Source: Tetragnatha versicolor
Lineage: Eukaryota > Arthropoda > Arachnida > Araneae > Tetragnathidae
DNA length: 64,000 nucleotides
Reading direction: 5' to 3'
NCBI GenBank assembly: GCA_024610705.1
Contig: JANDEH010000004.1
Span: 27,568,298 to 27,632,297 of the forward strand
The translations under genes were made by a program, and so were the position numbers. Positions 22,745 to 34,581 of the stretch are shown piece by piece (the stretch's first letter is position 1; each line of letters begins with the position of its first letter). Under the pieces are notes generated by a model. That model saw only the letters and a list, made by a program, of their open reading frames with translations, made no database searches and had not been told where the DNA came from.

Positions 22745-24010
22745 AATACTGTGGAACCAAAGATACGAAAAGGGTCACGTGATTTTGACAGGCGATGGAA
22801 TTATTTCGGAGGGAAGTAAGGAAGAAATTGATGGGCAGTTGATTGAAAGCGGAGAAGACATTTGCTTGCTTACTGGAAGCCGCTTTGAATTTTACTTTAC
22901 AGCTTTTATGGAAGCTGAAATGAGTTCGCTCGTTTACCAATCTTGTTACATTTTTGACACACTTTACGATTTTTTTTTCGTCTAAGATCGAAATTGAACG
23001 GAATGTATTACCGTTTCGTTAAGTCCACTGGTTCATCTCCAGCTTTTATAAGTTGATGTTTTAATATTTTGAAAACCCTTATAATAATAGTCTTGTCACA
23101 ATTTTACCCCGCATAAGGTTTTTATTTATTTTTGTTTTTATGATCAAAGAACACTTTTTAGATAATAAAAATACAAATTTATGATTTTTCATGATCGTGA
23201 TCATGAATTTTATGATTTTTCATTCATCCCCATACCACCGCTCCTGTGAACTAGCCACGTCCAAGCCTGGACAGAGAGAAAAATACTGTTTCTACTTTAG
23301 ATTTTTTTTTCAAATTTTTTTAAGTATTGAAATCGTTTGAATTTTGAATGAATGAATTTTAATTTAATTAAACAGTTATACTACAAAAAATCGAATTTCC
23401 TTCTTAAAATTTTTGTTCCTCTTATTTTTAATGGCTTCAAGTTTTCACGGTAAATCCTTCGATAGTACTTCAAAACAAATTTTACAGAATGTGATATAAT
23501 TTTTTTTATCATCGATCGTATTATATCTTCTATGATGCAAGAAAATTTGCAAAAAAAAATTCATAGATGCCTGTTTTTTGTATTTAGTTTTTGTTATGTG
23601 TGTTTGAAGATAATGTTGAAAGTGTAAAATAGTTAATAAATAAGTTAGTTTGTTCCAAATGACTAATTATTTCTTTCCTTAAATTTATAACCGTGTTGTA
23701 AACCTACCCTTAAACAACTCTAATTAGAAGAGTGAGGGAAATAAATCCCCATATCCCCTCTTTGACGAAACCTTTACGATTGACCTCGTGATTAATATTG
23801 TCGAAAATGTAACAAGGTTCGTAAGCGCGCGAACTCATCTTAGCTTCCAAAAAAGCTAGAAAGTAAAATACAAAGCGGCTTCCAGTAAGCAAGCAAATGT
23901 CTTCTCCGCTTTCAATCAACAACTGCCCATCAATTTCTTCCTCACTTCCCTCCGAAATAATTCCATCGCCTGTTAAAATCACATGACCCTTTTAGTATCT
24001 TTGGTTCGAC
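22745..24010. mobile_element. 1.27-kb element with coding-like inverted ends, between serpins B and C
   Basis: The terminal 220-240 bases are inverted copies: tactgtggaaccaaagata at the left and its mirror at the right. Both arms translate, reading inward, into nearly the same 45-50 residue stretch beginning ILTGDGIISEGS and including ESGEDICLLTGS. Differences between the arms are mostly substitutions that keep the frame open. The middle 800 bases are AT-rich and non-coding. I do not recognise the peptide. It could be the remnant of a transposase-linked protein or a captured exon. Confidence 0.45.
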
Positions 24011-25760
24011 AGTACTATAATAATTAGATAGAAGTTGTACAGGGTGTTCCTTTCACGGATTTTATTTGGAACCAATGTGTCTCCTAAGCTCATGAAAGTA
24101 AGGTATGCCCCTAGGTAAATTATGTTACCACTGTTATAGAAAACTCACTGAAAAAAATCATGAACATATCGTGAAGATTTGAGATGTTAGCATGTGAAAC
24201 CAATGCACTTAGTATCTTTATTTTCATTACTTTTTCATGGGAGGTTAAAAAGGTCTAATTATTCCGATAAATATAACTGAATCGTCAATTTGAAAAAGAG
24301 AATAAGTAAAAAAAACACGTTTTGACAAAATCTGAAAAAAATTGTATAAATCAGGGAATTTTCGTTGTTTAACTCCAAAACTTTACTTGAAATTCAGGAC
24401 CTTATTTAAAAAAAGGGGGGAAAGGAGCATTTTACAGTTGAAAAAAGTTTGGACTTATTCCCTATTTCAACTGTATGAAATTTCAAGTAAAGAAAATTTT
24501 TAAAATCACTTAAATTGAAGATTAAATTATATTCTTGCTTAGTTCACAGCACAAAGGGAGGAATAGAAAGATTAAGACAAATAAAATTGAATTATTATTG
24601 TGAAACTGGGTCATTATAGCAGCATTAATGGAGTAAGTAGAATATGATGTATGAAGTCTAACATTCCCTAGATAAAAAAAAGTTAAAAACACTTTTAAAT
24701 TAAAAGCAAATTTGATTTTGGCCTAGTTTTACTTTTACACCACAGAGAATCAGAACAGAAAGACATATTACTTTAATTCCAAATAAATTGAAAAAATACA
24801 ATGAATGGACATTGATTTGACAGCATCAATGGGCTATATCCCTCTATAGGGGGTAGCTATTTGCCCCTCTTTATATTCATGAGTAGAGCAAAGGTTTATT
24901 GAGATTGTTTTAAGCACAAAAAGACAATTTGTCATTTTTTGGACTTCTTCAAACTTGTGATCAATTATACAGAGAATAATTTTCCATAATCTAGAATACC
25001 TTGCTGAATGATATAAGTTTTATAATAATTTATTTCCAGTAAATTAGTTTATTAGACTAACATACCTTGGAGGCCGAAAATTCAACTGTATGTAATCAGT
25101 CTTCCTGCGATGCAGTAGTAGTAGTCAGTCCGATTCAGCAGAATTTCAGAAATCCAGAGAAGAAAAAACGTTCACAGGGGTTCCACGAATTTTGATTACT
25201 ACACGACATTCTTAAGTAGCAGTACATGTAAAAAAATTAAAATTTCATCCAATCAGGAAAGTTTTGTCAGAATTGTTGACTTATGAAATGCAAGATTCAA
25301 GAAATAGAAGAATCTGTGAGATATCTAGAAAAAAGGGAATGTGGATGAAACTACTTTCGAAACTGGTAAGTGTCCATTAAAGGTCGATAATGAAGTTTTC
25401 AATGAACATTTTTTTCATAAACTTTTCACTTTTTAAGGTGATTTTTAAAAGTTGCTTTTTCTATCCTTATTGTGACATATTACACTTACACCCAGTGTTA
25501 TTCCTAGGATTTTTTTAGAGGAGTAAAAATACTCCTCGACTTTTTTGGGAGGAGTGAATTTCATTTATGATGCGTGAAATACGAAAATAGCTTTATATCT
25601 GAAACAAATTTCCCATAAAAACGCTTACTTTTTTAATGGACAAAATGAAATAGAAAACAACAATTATAGTACATGTTAAGTATTAGTAGAAAATATTAGA
25701 CATTATAAATAAATAAATTTATTTCACATTAGACATTCTAAAAATGAAATATTTATTTAA
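24011..25760. other. Intergenic stretch between serpins B and C
   Basis: A fragment of the 13,731-type foldback family (gtgttcctttcacggattttatttggaacc) opens the stretch at about 24,040. The remainder is AT-rich with no gene recognised. The missing 5' non-coding exons of serpins B and C may lie here or further right, but I could not place them. Confidence 0.35.
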
Positions 25761-26570
25761 TACTAGCTGTTATACCCGGCCTTGCACGGGGGGGAGTTTA
25801 TAAATTTATTTTTTTAAATATTTCTTAAAATACATTTATAATTTTGTAAATTAGCAATATTACAAATCATCCCGGTATCCCAGGCACCTCTTTCCTATCC
25901 CAGTGTTCCCGGTAATCTTATCCCGGTGGTCACGGTAATTTTTCTAATCCCGGCGGTCCCGGTAATTTTCCTATCTCAGTGTTTACGGTAATTTTTATAT
26001 TCCGGTATTCCAGGTGTCTTTATGGTAAATTTCCTATCCCAGTGTTCTCGGTAATTTTTATAACCCGGTAATTTTTTCCATCGATGTTCTCGCTAATTTT
26101 CCAATCCCGGTGTTCTTGTCACTTTTTACAATCCCGATGTTCCTGATAATGTTTAATATCTTGGTGCCTTTATAAAATAACAAATTTGAAACCATAATAA
26201 AAAGTCTAGTAAATTAGTAAGTCTAGTGAACAAATTAACAAATTTAAAACCAGTGTTTAAAACTAAAATAAAAGATCTAGTAAATGAAAAAGTCTAGTGA
26301 TCTGTCTCATTTGAAACAATGTTTTATTTTTAACTCGTTGTATGACTGGTAAAACAGGTTTTCAAACACGGAAAAATAAGTGAAAAAAGAAGAAAAATTG
26401 GAAAAAAAGAATGAAGGACCGATTTTCTCTTTATAAATTATAGCCTATGTGTTATTCTGATGTATAAGCTACATTATAGTAAAATTTCATTAAAATCCAT
26501 TCAGTAGTTTTTGCGTGAAAGAGTAACAAACATCCAGACAAACATTTCACAATTATAATAGTAGTAGGAT
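25761..26570 (+). mobile_element. Retroelement-like dispersed repeat, copy 2
   Basis: Nearly collinear with 5824-6644: the same tatacccggccttgcacggg head, the same degenerate cccggt tandem block (about 25,870-26,160) and the same cacaattataatagtagtag tail. It appears to split an older repeat carrying 'gcgtgaaatacg' phrases, which are found on both sides (about 25,560 and 26,690-26,790). Confidence 0.6.
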
Positions 26571-27695
26571 TATAAATTTATTCTCCTTTTCCTCTGATTT
26601 TTCCACTTAGTTACAGCTCTTTCAAAGTTTAAGTCCGAAAACGGGTTTGAAATCCACACAATCACAATCATTTTTATTTGCAATAAAAAAACTACCGCTT
26701 TTGTGAAACTTCAAAGCGTGAAAATACGCCTGACTTGTTTTTTAAAGCGTATTTCTTATTTTCACTGCGTGAAATACGCTCTCAGAGGCGTTAAAAATAT
26801 CTCTGCTTACACCTGTGTAATGTTGCGTAATAATGTGTTATTTATTACACAACACATAATAATAATGTGAATGAATAATAATAATGTGATTTCAGGAAAT
26901 CATCTCTGTAATAATGTGTTACTTATTACCCAGATGAGCATTTCAATTATGACATGATAAACTTTAGAAGTTTTTTCACAGATGATTTCATGAATCAATA
27001 CTTTTTACATCTTAAAACGCTCCTCTTAACCCGAAGAGGAGAAATTTTCATTTTTATGACTTCGGTAAATGACTAAAAGTATTATTAGATAATAAAAATA
27101 AAAATTTCACAAAAAGGATCGTTTTAGGACCCAAAATATACTTAAATCCTACCTAATTGAGCGTGCGTTTTAAGTGCTTTATACTTTGTAATTGTGAAGA
27201 AGAAATAAATTAAATTATTTATACTTAGAATAATTTAAAAGTTAGGTTTTTAAAAGGGGCCTGGGATTAAGGATAGTTCTGAGGGGAAACCGACAATTAT
27301 ACCTTTAAGATTTAAGGATTCAAACCAGCAAAAATTGTTTGATTCTAGTATTTCATTAAATGTTTATCCCATTCACTCGTAAGTATTTAAAGTTTATGTG
27401 TACTTGGTGTGTATAATAAGAATAAGTAATCACAACATTACACAAATATAATTGTAATAAATAGTTCCGAGTCATATTGTTCCGAGATGCGAATCTATAG
27501 GCAGATTGCTTTTATATTATTTTGTGGTCCTTTAAATAGTTCCACAAACATTAGAACAGCTACTCATTAGACAAAACAAGTGTTGTTCACACGCACACAC
27601 CTTAGAAATTTGTTTTCTTATTTCTCGCACTCACTGCCTGTGTCTAATAATATTATATCCTTTAATTTTCCATAAAAATCACCTCTTTTTTAGGA
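26571..27695. other. Upstream region of serpin C
   Basis: It contains a degenerate 'taataatgtgttatttatta' repeat around 26,820-26,940 and otherwise AT-rich DNA. A TTTTTTAG acceptor ends at 27,693, so a 5' non-coding exon of serpin C should lie upstream, but no donor or TATA box stands out. Confidence 0.35.
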
Positions 27696-30029
27696 ATGAC
27701 GATGAACTCAATGATATTGAACATTTTTTCACTTCTGTTGTTGGGATTCGTTACCATTTGTTGGAGTGCTCACCAGGACCACCTGTCGAATTTAAGTGCA
27801 GCCAACAACGATTTCGGGACAAGGCTGTTCAATGCTTTGAGGCAAACCAATAATGAAAATATCTTCTTTTCTCCTCTGAGCTTATCTATAGCCTTTGGGA
27901 TGTTGTACCACGGGGCCGGAGGATATACTGCCAGGGTATGTAAGAATAAATTAATAAGTATTGTCCAATCCCCTTGAAATATGAATGATGTCGATGAATT
28001 AAAATTTGTCGAATGGGAATAAAATTGATAAAGCAATTAAGACTTACCCGCCCGAAGTTTATAACAACAGATAAGCCAGCTGAGCTGCATATAAACTACC
28101 TGTATGTTAGATGCCATAAAATAAGGAAGACGTAGTTCAAAGGGATTTTTACATTCTTAACTATGTTTTCAATTTTTACACATATTATGTATTTTATAAG
28201 CCTTTTTTAAACTATTATAATTCAAGTAATTTGACTAGTATTTTATGAGAAATTGCAAAGAAAAAATTTACGTTCATACAAAATAATATCATCATTCATG
28301 AATTTCCCATTCTTAACATATAATTTATTTCTACATTAAATGTATTTTTATGCATGTATGGTAAAAGCGAAGTAAAATGGAAATGGATTTTAACAGTTCA
28401 TACTTATTAAGTTAAATGTTTTTTGACGTGCTGATTTTCATTGAGGCATCAAAACCATTCTTCTTATACAGGAACTAAGCGAAGTTCTCGGCTACCAAAG
28501 AGCGGGACTACACAACCGTGACAGAGTGTCTTACGCCTTCGGGTTGTACATGAAGAGAACCTGGTCATCACCAGAGTTCGAGCTGAATTTGGCCAACCGG
28601 ATTGTGGTGGACCGCTCGGTGAACTTGGACGACCAGTATCGCAGTGACATGCACCGGCTCTACGATTCCGCAGTGGAGAACGCCGACTTCCGGAGAGACG
28701 GTGCAGCGATAAAAAACAAAATCAACTCCTGGGTCAACCACAAGACGAAGGGGATGATCCCGACTTTGCTGGACAGGGTGGACCCGAGTGATGTCATGGT
28801 CATCCTCAACGCGGCGTATTTCAAGGGGCTATGGGACAAACCGTTTGATCCTAAGATGACCTCTCCACAGTATTTCCACAACTTCGGAACAACGCCAAAG
28901 TAAGAGAGTTGTCGGTTTTGAGTTGGTAAAGACAGTTGGAAAGTAGTTTAGCATTTCTTTTTCCTCTTTTACTTCTTCCTTTATTCTATTATTTTATTCT
29001 ATTTTTTTATAGATAAGTAAAACTAAAATCAATCTAACATCTTATACAACTTTTTTAACTTTGGTTTTATTTGACATTATGTTGGGGATTGGGATTGACA
29101 AGATGTCAATTCAGGATTCAAAATTCTTTTACTTTCCAAAAAGCTAGAGCTTTATCGAGATTGAATCCTTAAATAAATATGACGGATCATAAAAGATCTG
29201 CCACTTCTTTAACCCCTGTTTATGGAAGTAAGGTCTACCCCTAGGTAAGTGACCCTGGAGAATCCATTGAGATGACTTACAGCGCTCCTAGCGGCGAAAT
29301 TAGAAAATTAATTAAGAAGCTAAAGGATGTAGAGAAAAACCTCAATGAGAGTATATCCAATAAATGAAATATCCAAACAGTGCTGAAAAGATGGTGAATT
29401 GATCAAAAGATTATCCATCGTTTGATCAATCATCGTACAGAGAGATATACATCTCTTTCTGCATAAAATTTAATTTTCCTTACAGAATGGTGCAAATGAT
29501 GGTTATGGACAATGAAAACTTCGACTACTTTTCTTGGAGCACTTTCAGCGCTCTGGAGCTGCCCTACAAAGCCAACATGTCCATGCTGATCCTCCTCCCC
29601 CACTCCAAGATCGCCCTTCCCTCCCTGGAGAACTCCCTCTCCGCCTCCTCCATAGACCGCATTCTATCCCGGCTTCAGCCCCGAAACCTCAACGTCCACC
29701 TCCCCAAGTTCCGATCTTCGTTCTCCTTCAGCCTCCAGGACTCTCTGCAAAGGCTCGGCATGCGCAGCGTATTCGGAACCGGGGCGGACTTCTCTGGCAT
29801 CAGCCGTTCCAAAGGGATAATGGTCAGCGAGGTGGTGCACAAGGCCTCGGTTACAGTGGACGAAGGGGGCACCGAGGCAGCTGCTGCCACCGCCATCAGA
29901 ATGACCTCCTTTTCGCGTCTCCCTCAAGCGATCGAGTTCGTGGTGGATCGTCCCTTCCTCTACGCCATCATCGACAGAAACAAGAATATGAATGTTGTCC
30001 TGTTTATGGGAAGAGTCTGTGAGATATGA
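27696..30029 (+). CDS. Serpin C: secreted serpin with Phe-Ser at the reactive bond, 403 aa
   Basis: Coding exons are 27696-27935, 28472-28899 and 29486-30029 (stop TGA), with intron phases identical to serpin B. The signal peptide covers about residues 1-25 (MNSMILNIFSLLLLGF, ending WSA before HQD). FFSPLSLSIAFGMLYHGAGG is in exon 1, NAAYFKGLWDKPF in exon 2 and FVVDRPFLYAIIDR in exon 3. The hinge DEGGTEAAAATA matches the inhibitory consensus. P1 counts to Phe365 with Ser366 at P1', predicting a chymotrypsin-like target. The body is very close to serpin B, but the loop from P7 to about P8' is different and one residue shorter. Introns 1 and 2 are 536 and 586 bases. The start ATG is two bases after the TTTTTTAG acceptor, and an ATG two codons on is an alternative. 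Exons 2 and 3 are strikingly GC-rich at third codon positions. Confidence 0.9.
29222..29340. repeat. Half-copy of the 13,731-type element in serpin C intron 2
   Basis: 'gtctacccctaggtaagtga', the following 'ggagaatccattgagatgac' and 'cctagcggcgaaatt' match the arm of 13731-15226 and the fragment at about 19,100-19,190. It is absent from the matching intron of serpin B, so it arrived after the duplication or was lost from B. Confidence 0.5.
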
Positions 30030-30100
30030 AAAATATTGATTCTTGTGTTGCATGTGTGAGGTTGCATGCAGTGTAGATTGCAACTTGTTCTTCTGCACCC

Positions 30101-30106
30101 AATAAA
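30101..30106 (+). terminator. Polyadenylation signal AATAAA of serpin C
   Basis: AATAAA begins 72 bases after the stop codon, in the same CACCCAATAAAAT context as serpin B. Confidence 0.75.
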
Positions 30107-30152
30107 ATACATTGGAGGAAAATAGTGTCGCCTTTCTTAGGATTAATTTACA

Positions 30153-30275
30153 CGATGTCAGTCGGTATCTCAGTAATACTAAAATGAGTAAAACTCTTTC
30201 GTCACTCTTAATTCATTTAGCATTTACACGAAAGGAATTTTTATATTTGGTATACAGGAATACCGACTGACATCG
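30153..30275. mobile_element. 123-bp inverted-repeat element after serpin C
   Basis: The ends cgatgtcagtcggtat and ataccgactgacatcg are exact inverted copies. It starts 47 bases past the serpin C polyadenylation signal. Confidence 0.5.
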
Positions 30276-30359
30276 TTGGGAATTCAATAAACAAAGTCTA
30301 ATGGGACTCTTTCTCGGTTCTCTAATAATGTTTTAATACATCTTTGACTTTCTTTTAAA

Positions 30360-30620
30360 CATGGGCGTCATTTAGAGGTGGCAGGGAGGGTTGATTCCCT
30401 CTCCCCCAAACCCAAGGTTTCCTCTGTTAAGGTGAAAAATAGCTGCAAGTCCCTTGAAAATTATGTAACTCCCACAAGGAGCATCGGTATAACCCAAAAA
30501 GTATTAGAAGGAGGTAAAACACTTAGGAGAACCCTAAAACCTTTTTTATAGTTTGACGCCTGGTATAAACCGTGTTTTTCCCTTTAAGGTCCTGCCGCTT
30601 ACAAAAAGTTTTTTTTCCTT
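30360..30620 (+). repeat. Copy of the G/C-run-rich dispersed repeat
   Basis: It starts atgggcgtcatttagagg and carries the family phrases found at 19,960-20,215 and 33,068-34,080. It lies at the same distance class from serpin C as the 20-kb copy does from serpin B. Confidence 0.5.
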
Positions 30621-31312
30621 TTCCCCAAAAAGAGTTTGAAAAAGGCTATACAAAACATTTACACATGCATTTCACTCTTTATTCCATCATTTAAAAGTAG
30701 AAGTAAATACATATGAGAAGCCATACTTTAAAAGTTTTTTTAACAGATGATTTCATCCACTTCTTTAAAATTAATCGGTATCCAAACAAAATTGGGGCTA
30801 AAACGATAAACTGGTTCCTTATGAAGAAAAAAATACTATCATAAATTGCGATATATGTCATAAAAAGCACATTTTTAAGATGAGTAAAAAATCCCGGTTT
30901 TATCCAACTATGTCGGAGAAAACCGTGAACTGGATAGAATGATCAATATAACATAGTAAGTTCGAAAACATTTATCATAAGAAAATTTGCATGGTAGAAC
31001 ATAATATAAGTTCTAGAATTTTTATTTATATAAAATTCATCAAATAACAATTTAATTTACGTTCTAGGGTTAAACGTTTTAAGAACAAAATTTCAAGTTT
31101 GCTCTTGTTCATCATTTCATGAGCCCACCCTTTGCTGTGAAAGCACTGTATCCTAATCTCCCTGGATTTAGAATGTTTATATTAGCAAAAGATGCAAGCT
31201 TCATCCAAATTTACCCATATCCCGGTTTTGTACGATAGTGCCTTTTTTAAGAAATTTTATCTTGCGTTAATAAAACAACTAGGCACCAATATAAACTTTT
31301 AAAATAACAAAT
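30621..31312. other. AT-rich non-coding sequence
   Basis: No gene or structured element seen. Confidence 0.3.
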
Positions 31313-31740
31313 GGGCAATTCCACGGGTAACTGACTGACATTTTTTAAGAAAAACGCTTAGTATTTTGTAATTTTCTTCCCAAAAATAAATGATAAAAAA
31401 ATACTTTCCACCCAGATTATTGCTTTCTTGTTAGCTTAATCTAATGGCACAATTAAATTTTCAAAATATGTTTTTATTGATTTTTAAAAAATTTTAAACA
31501 ACAAGGTAACTGACTGACATAAATGTTTCACAAATGTCAGTCAGTTACCATGTCGTTAAAAATTTTTAAAAAATCAATGAAAACATATTTTGAAAATTTA
31601 ATTGTGCCATTAGATTAAGCTAACAAGAAAGCAATAAACTGGGTGGAAAGTATTTTTTATCATTTATTTTTGGGAAGAAAATTACAAAATACTAAGCGTT
31701 TTTCTTAAAAAATGTCAGTCAGTTACCCGTGGAATTGCCC
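31313..31740. mobile_element. 428-bp near-perfect palindrome with internal end-repeat
   Basis: The whole unit folds on itself from gggcaattccacgggtaact to the mirror, with its centre at about 31,527. The phrase gtaactgactgacat occurs near each outer end and again on both sides of the centre, so each arm carries the phrase at both its ends. Mismatches between arms are very few, which implies a young insertion or ongoing correction between arms. Confidence 0.65.
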
Positions 31741-32807
31741 AAATAAATAATCAGGTATCATACGCTGTACTTACCGAGAGTTAATCCTTAGGTAGTTAAG
31801 ATTGGTAGCGTAATAATGCAGACGCTAAAACTAGAGCTTTTCTCATGAAACTTAAAAATTATTCCCTCTGCAAAATGGGGTTGGTACATTTAACTTCCGT
31901 TTATTGGAAGTTGTCATGGCTCTCTCTCTCTCTCATGCCTGGAAATAATACCTAGATATCACTACAAATCAATGATCCCAAATCCCTGTTTTGCAGGCCT
32001 ACCCGGTTTTTTCCAACTCTCCCCTACCTTACTAAATTTGCAATTATTTTTTTAATGGTAACTCAGTATTGGAAAAAAATTCAATGAGTCGGAGGAGGCC
32101 CAAAAAAAAGTGAGAAGTGAACTGGATTTGGATGTGCAAGTTCAGTTGGTTGACATTTGAACAATCCCTAGCTTATCTAATGGGTGTCTCAATGATATCT
32201 TAAAAATGTTCATGAGGAAGTTCTTTAAATTACATAAATAAAATTCTTTAGATTAAAAAATACTGGTAAAAAACACCATATTTATTTTCAAAATGTTCAC
32301 AAATTTTTTTTTTACAAAAACAATGCACAAAGAAAAATAGCACAAAAGAAAAAAAATACTGATAATGGTCAGATGATTACATGAAGAGATATAAATTCAT
32401 ATAAAAATATATGGAAGCACTTGTTATAGTAAATACGTAAAAAACCATATTAGCTTTTGTTAAGGAACTTTCCACGCATCAAGACTTAAAGCATGAAATA
32501 CAAATATTTGGTTCGTTTGTGATATTCGCGTTTTGGTTATCTTTTAATAATGACAACAAAATGTACTTTGCTTCCCAAAACGCAGTCTGAGTCAATCAAA
32601 GCACTGGATTTCAAAAGTAATTTATAAATTACAAAAAAATCCACAATATTATTTGTAGCTTCAATAAATAAAAATTTCTGATTCATTTCACATCAGACTG
32701 TAGAATAAAATGTCATAAATATTTTAATTTTCTAGTATTAATTGTTACAGAGAAACAAGCCTAGCAGCTTGAGTTAATCTTGCGCTGATCATCTAAATTT
32801 CTAAATG
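31741..32807. other. AT-rich non-coding sequence
   Basis: A tct/ctc microsatellite is at about 31,921-31,935. No gene recognised. Confidence 0.35.
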
Positions 32808-32815
32808 GTAACCAT

Positions 32816-34347
32816 TAGGGCTCGACCGATGCATCGGTTTGGCCGATGCATCGGCGCCGATTGTTTGAAAAAATAGCCATCGGCCTAGACATCGGCGGTC
32901 GATGTTAACTTGAGAAAAAATCGGCCCATCGGCCTAAAAAAACATCTAAAAGCCGATGTTTGGCCGATGTTTTTCGCAAAAAACATAATAACATCAAGCG
33001 ATAGACAAAAAAGTGTGATTCTGCTCCACCTTGCTCCAAATTTAGTTTTAAGTTGAACTTGCACCAGCATGGGTGTCATTTAGCGGGAACCGGGGGGGGG
33101 GGCGTTTGCCCCCTCCAAGTCTACTAGTATTTTTAAATGAAAACTAGTAAAAATAGTTTCAAGTCCCTAGAAAATTTTGTAGATCGAGAAAGGGCATACG
33201 GGTGTAACTTAAAAAAGTCTCAAAATGGGTTAAAACATTACTTTTGAGATCAAAATTTTAAAAAATATCTGAAAGTGAACTCTGAAACCCTGGCAAAAAG
33301 TCGTGCTTCCTGGAGGATGCAGACGGAGAAAGCCTTGGTCTGCACCAGGCCATCAGGCTGTAGTGCTGCTGAAGAAGAAGAACTCCTAAACCACCCCATC
33401 TATAAGTTTGACTTCTGAAACCAGTATTTTCTCCTTAATAATTCTGCCGCTTACCAGAAGCGGTTCCGTTTGGGTGTTCCCCAAAGTGTTTTAAATGGAG
33501 TCAAAGCACTTCTTTTCAGGGGAATTATCAACACATTTTCTGGAGGAGGATCCCCAGCCCTATTTAAAACTCTGATGTTTTTTAAAGCTTTTTCCCTTGG
33601 AAATTCAACATTTTCAGTTTAAAAGGGTCTGTACCCCCGGATGAGCAGAAACACTATCTTAAAAAGGCAAATTTCAAAAAAATTGGTGGGGGAGAACCCA
33701 TAAACCCCCTCTGTAAAAATTTCGGCAAAATACAGTGTTTTCCCCTGAAAATTATGTCACTTTCAAAAAGCTTTTCCCTTTGGGTGTCCCCTTAAAGAGA
33801 TTTAAAAGGAAATAAAACTCTTGGTAAAAGGGGAATATTCAAAAATGTTTTTGGGGAGGACCTCCGCCCCCTTGAAACTATGACGTTTTGCCTTAGGAAA
33901 TTTTGTGGTTTGCAGGGAACTGTTCTTTTAAGATTTAACCCAAAGGGTCTCAAAATAAGCTGAAACTACTTCAAAAGGCAAATTTTCAAATATTTTATGG
34001 GGTACAATCCACACCCCCTTTTTTTTTTTACCTGGAGCTTACGTTGTAAAAGAACTCACGTTAGGCCTGGCGTCCTGGCGATCTTATTAATTTCCACAAT
34101 AGTCCTTACAATGAATGAAAAATTTATACAAAAAAAATATTTCATTTCTGGCTCTGCAATAGGTTTTAATGGTTTTTTAAAAAAATAAGGCCAAATAGTT
34201 TGCATTTTTTACCATCGGCCTTAAGCATCGACCATCGGCATCGGTAATCGGCCAAATAATTACCATCGGCCATCGGCCTGCCGATGGAAAATTTCAAACA
34301 ATCGGCATCGGCCTATCGGCCAAAAAAATGCCATCGGTCGAGCCCTA
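32816..34347. mobile_element. 1.53-kb hAT-type element with exact 8-bp target duplication
   Basis: The terminal sequence tagggctcgaccgat is mirrored at the right end (atcggtcgagcccta), followed inward by repeated 'ccgatgcatcgg' and 'catcggcc' units. The exact 8-base repeat gtaaccat flanks it (32808-32815 and 34348-34355), fitting the hAT superfamily. Most of the interior is a different repeat inserted later (33,068 to about 34,080). No transposase is present. Confidence 0.8.
33068..34080 (+). repeat. G/C-run-rich dispersed repeat nested in the hAT element
   Basis: It starts atgggtgtcatttagcgg followed by a long G run and cgtttgccccctcc. At least four internal modules then repeat 'aacccaaagggtctcaaaat' and 'gggggagga(c/t)cc' themes. 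This is the longest copy in the window and may be closest to the full unit. No protein-coding frame survives. Confidence 0.5.
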
Positions 34348-34581
34348 GTAACCATGCTCACAAGCAAAATAGTCAGCAACTCTTTCATCTATAACACTGG
34401 AGCTTACGGTTACATTTTATTGAATTTTCAAATTATTTTTGGTAACATCAAATTTTATAAAACGGAGATGAATATTTTTTAAGTGTTTTTTTTCCCTTTG
34501 TTTTGGATCCGCTTCCCCCCCCCCCTAAAGAATGAGTTCAAATGAGCATTCATGCGTTTTCCCTGCGGCAATGTTGGAAAC

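Noticed and set aside
29534..30022. A 162-codon plus-strand frame overlapping serpin C exon 3
   Set aside because: It is the +2 shadow frame of a GC-rich serpin exon; composition (Pro, Arg, His, Gln) is that of an out-of-frame reading and the serpin frame has clear landmarks.
29664..30098. A 144-codon minus-strand frame opposite serpin C exon 3
   Set aside because: It is an antisense image of the serpin coding sequence, with no independent motif.
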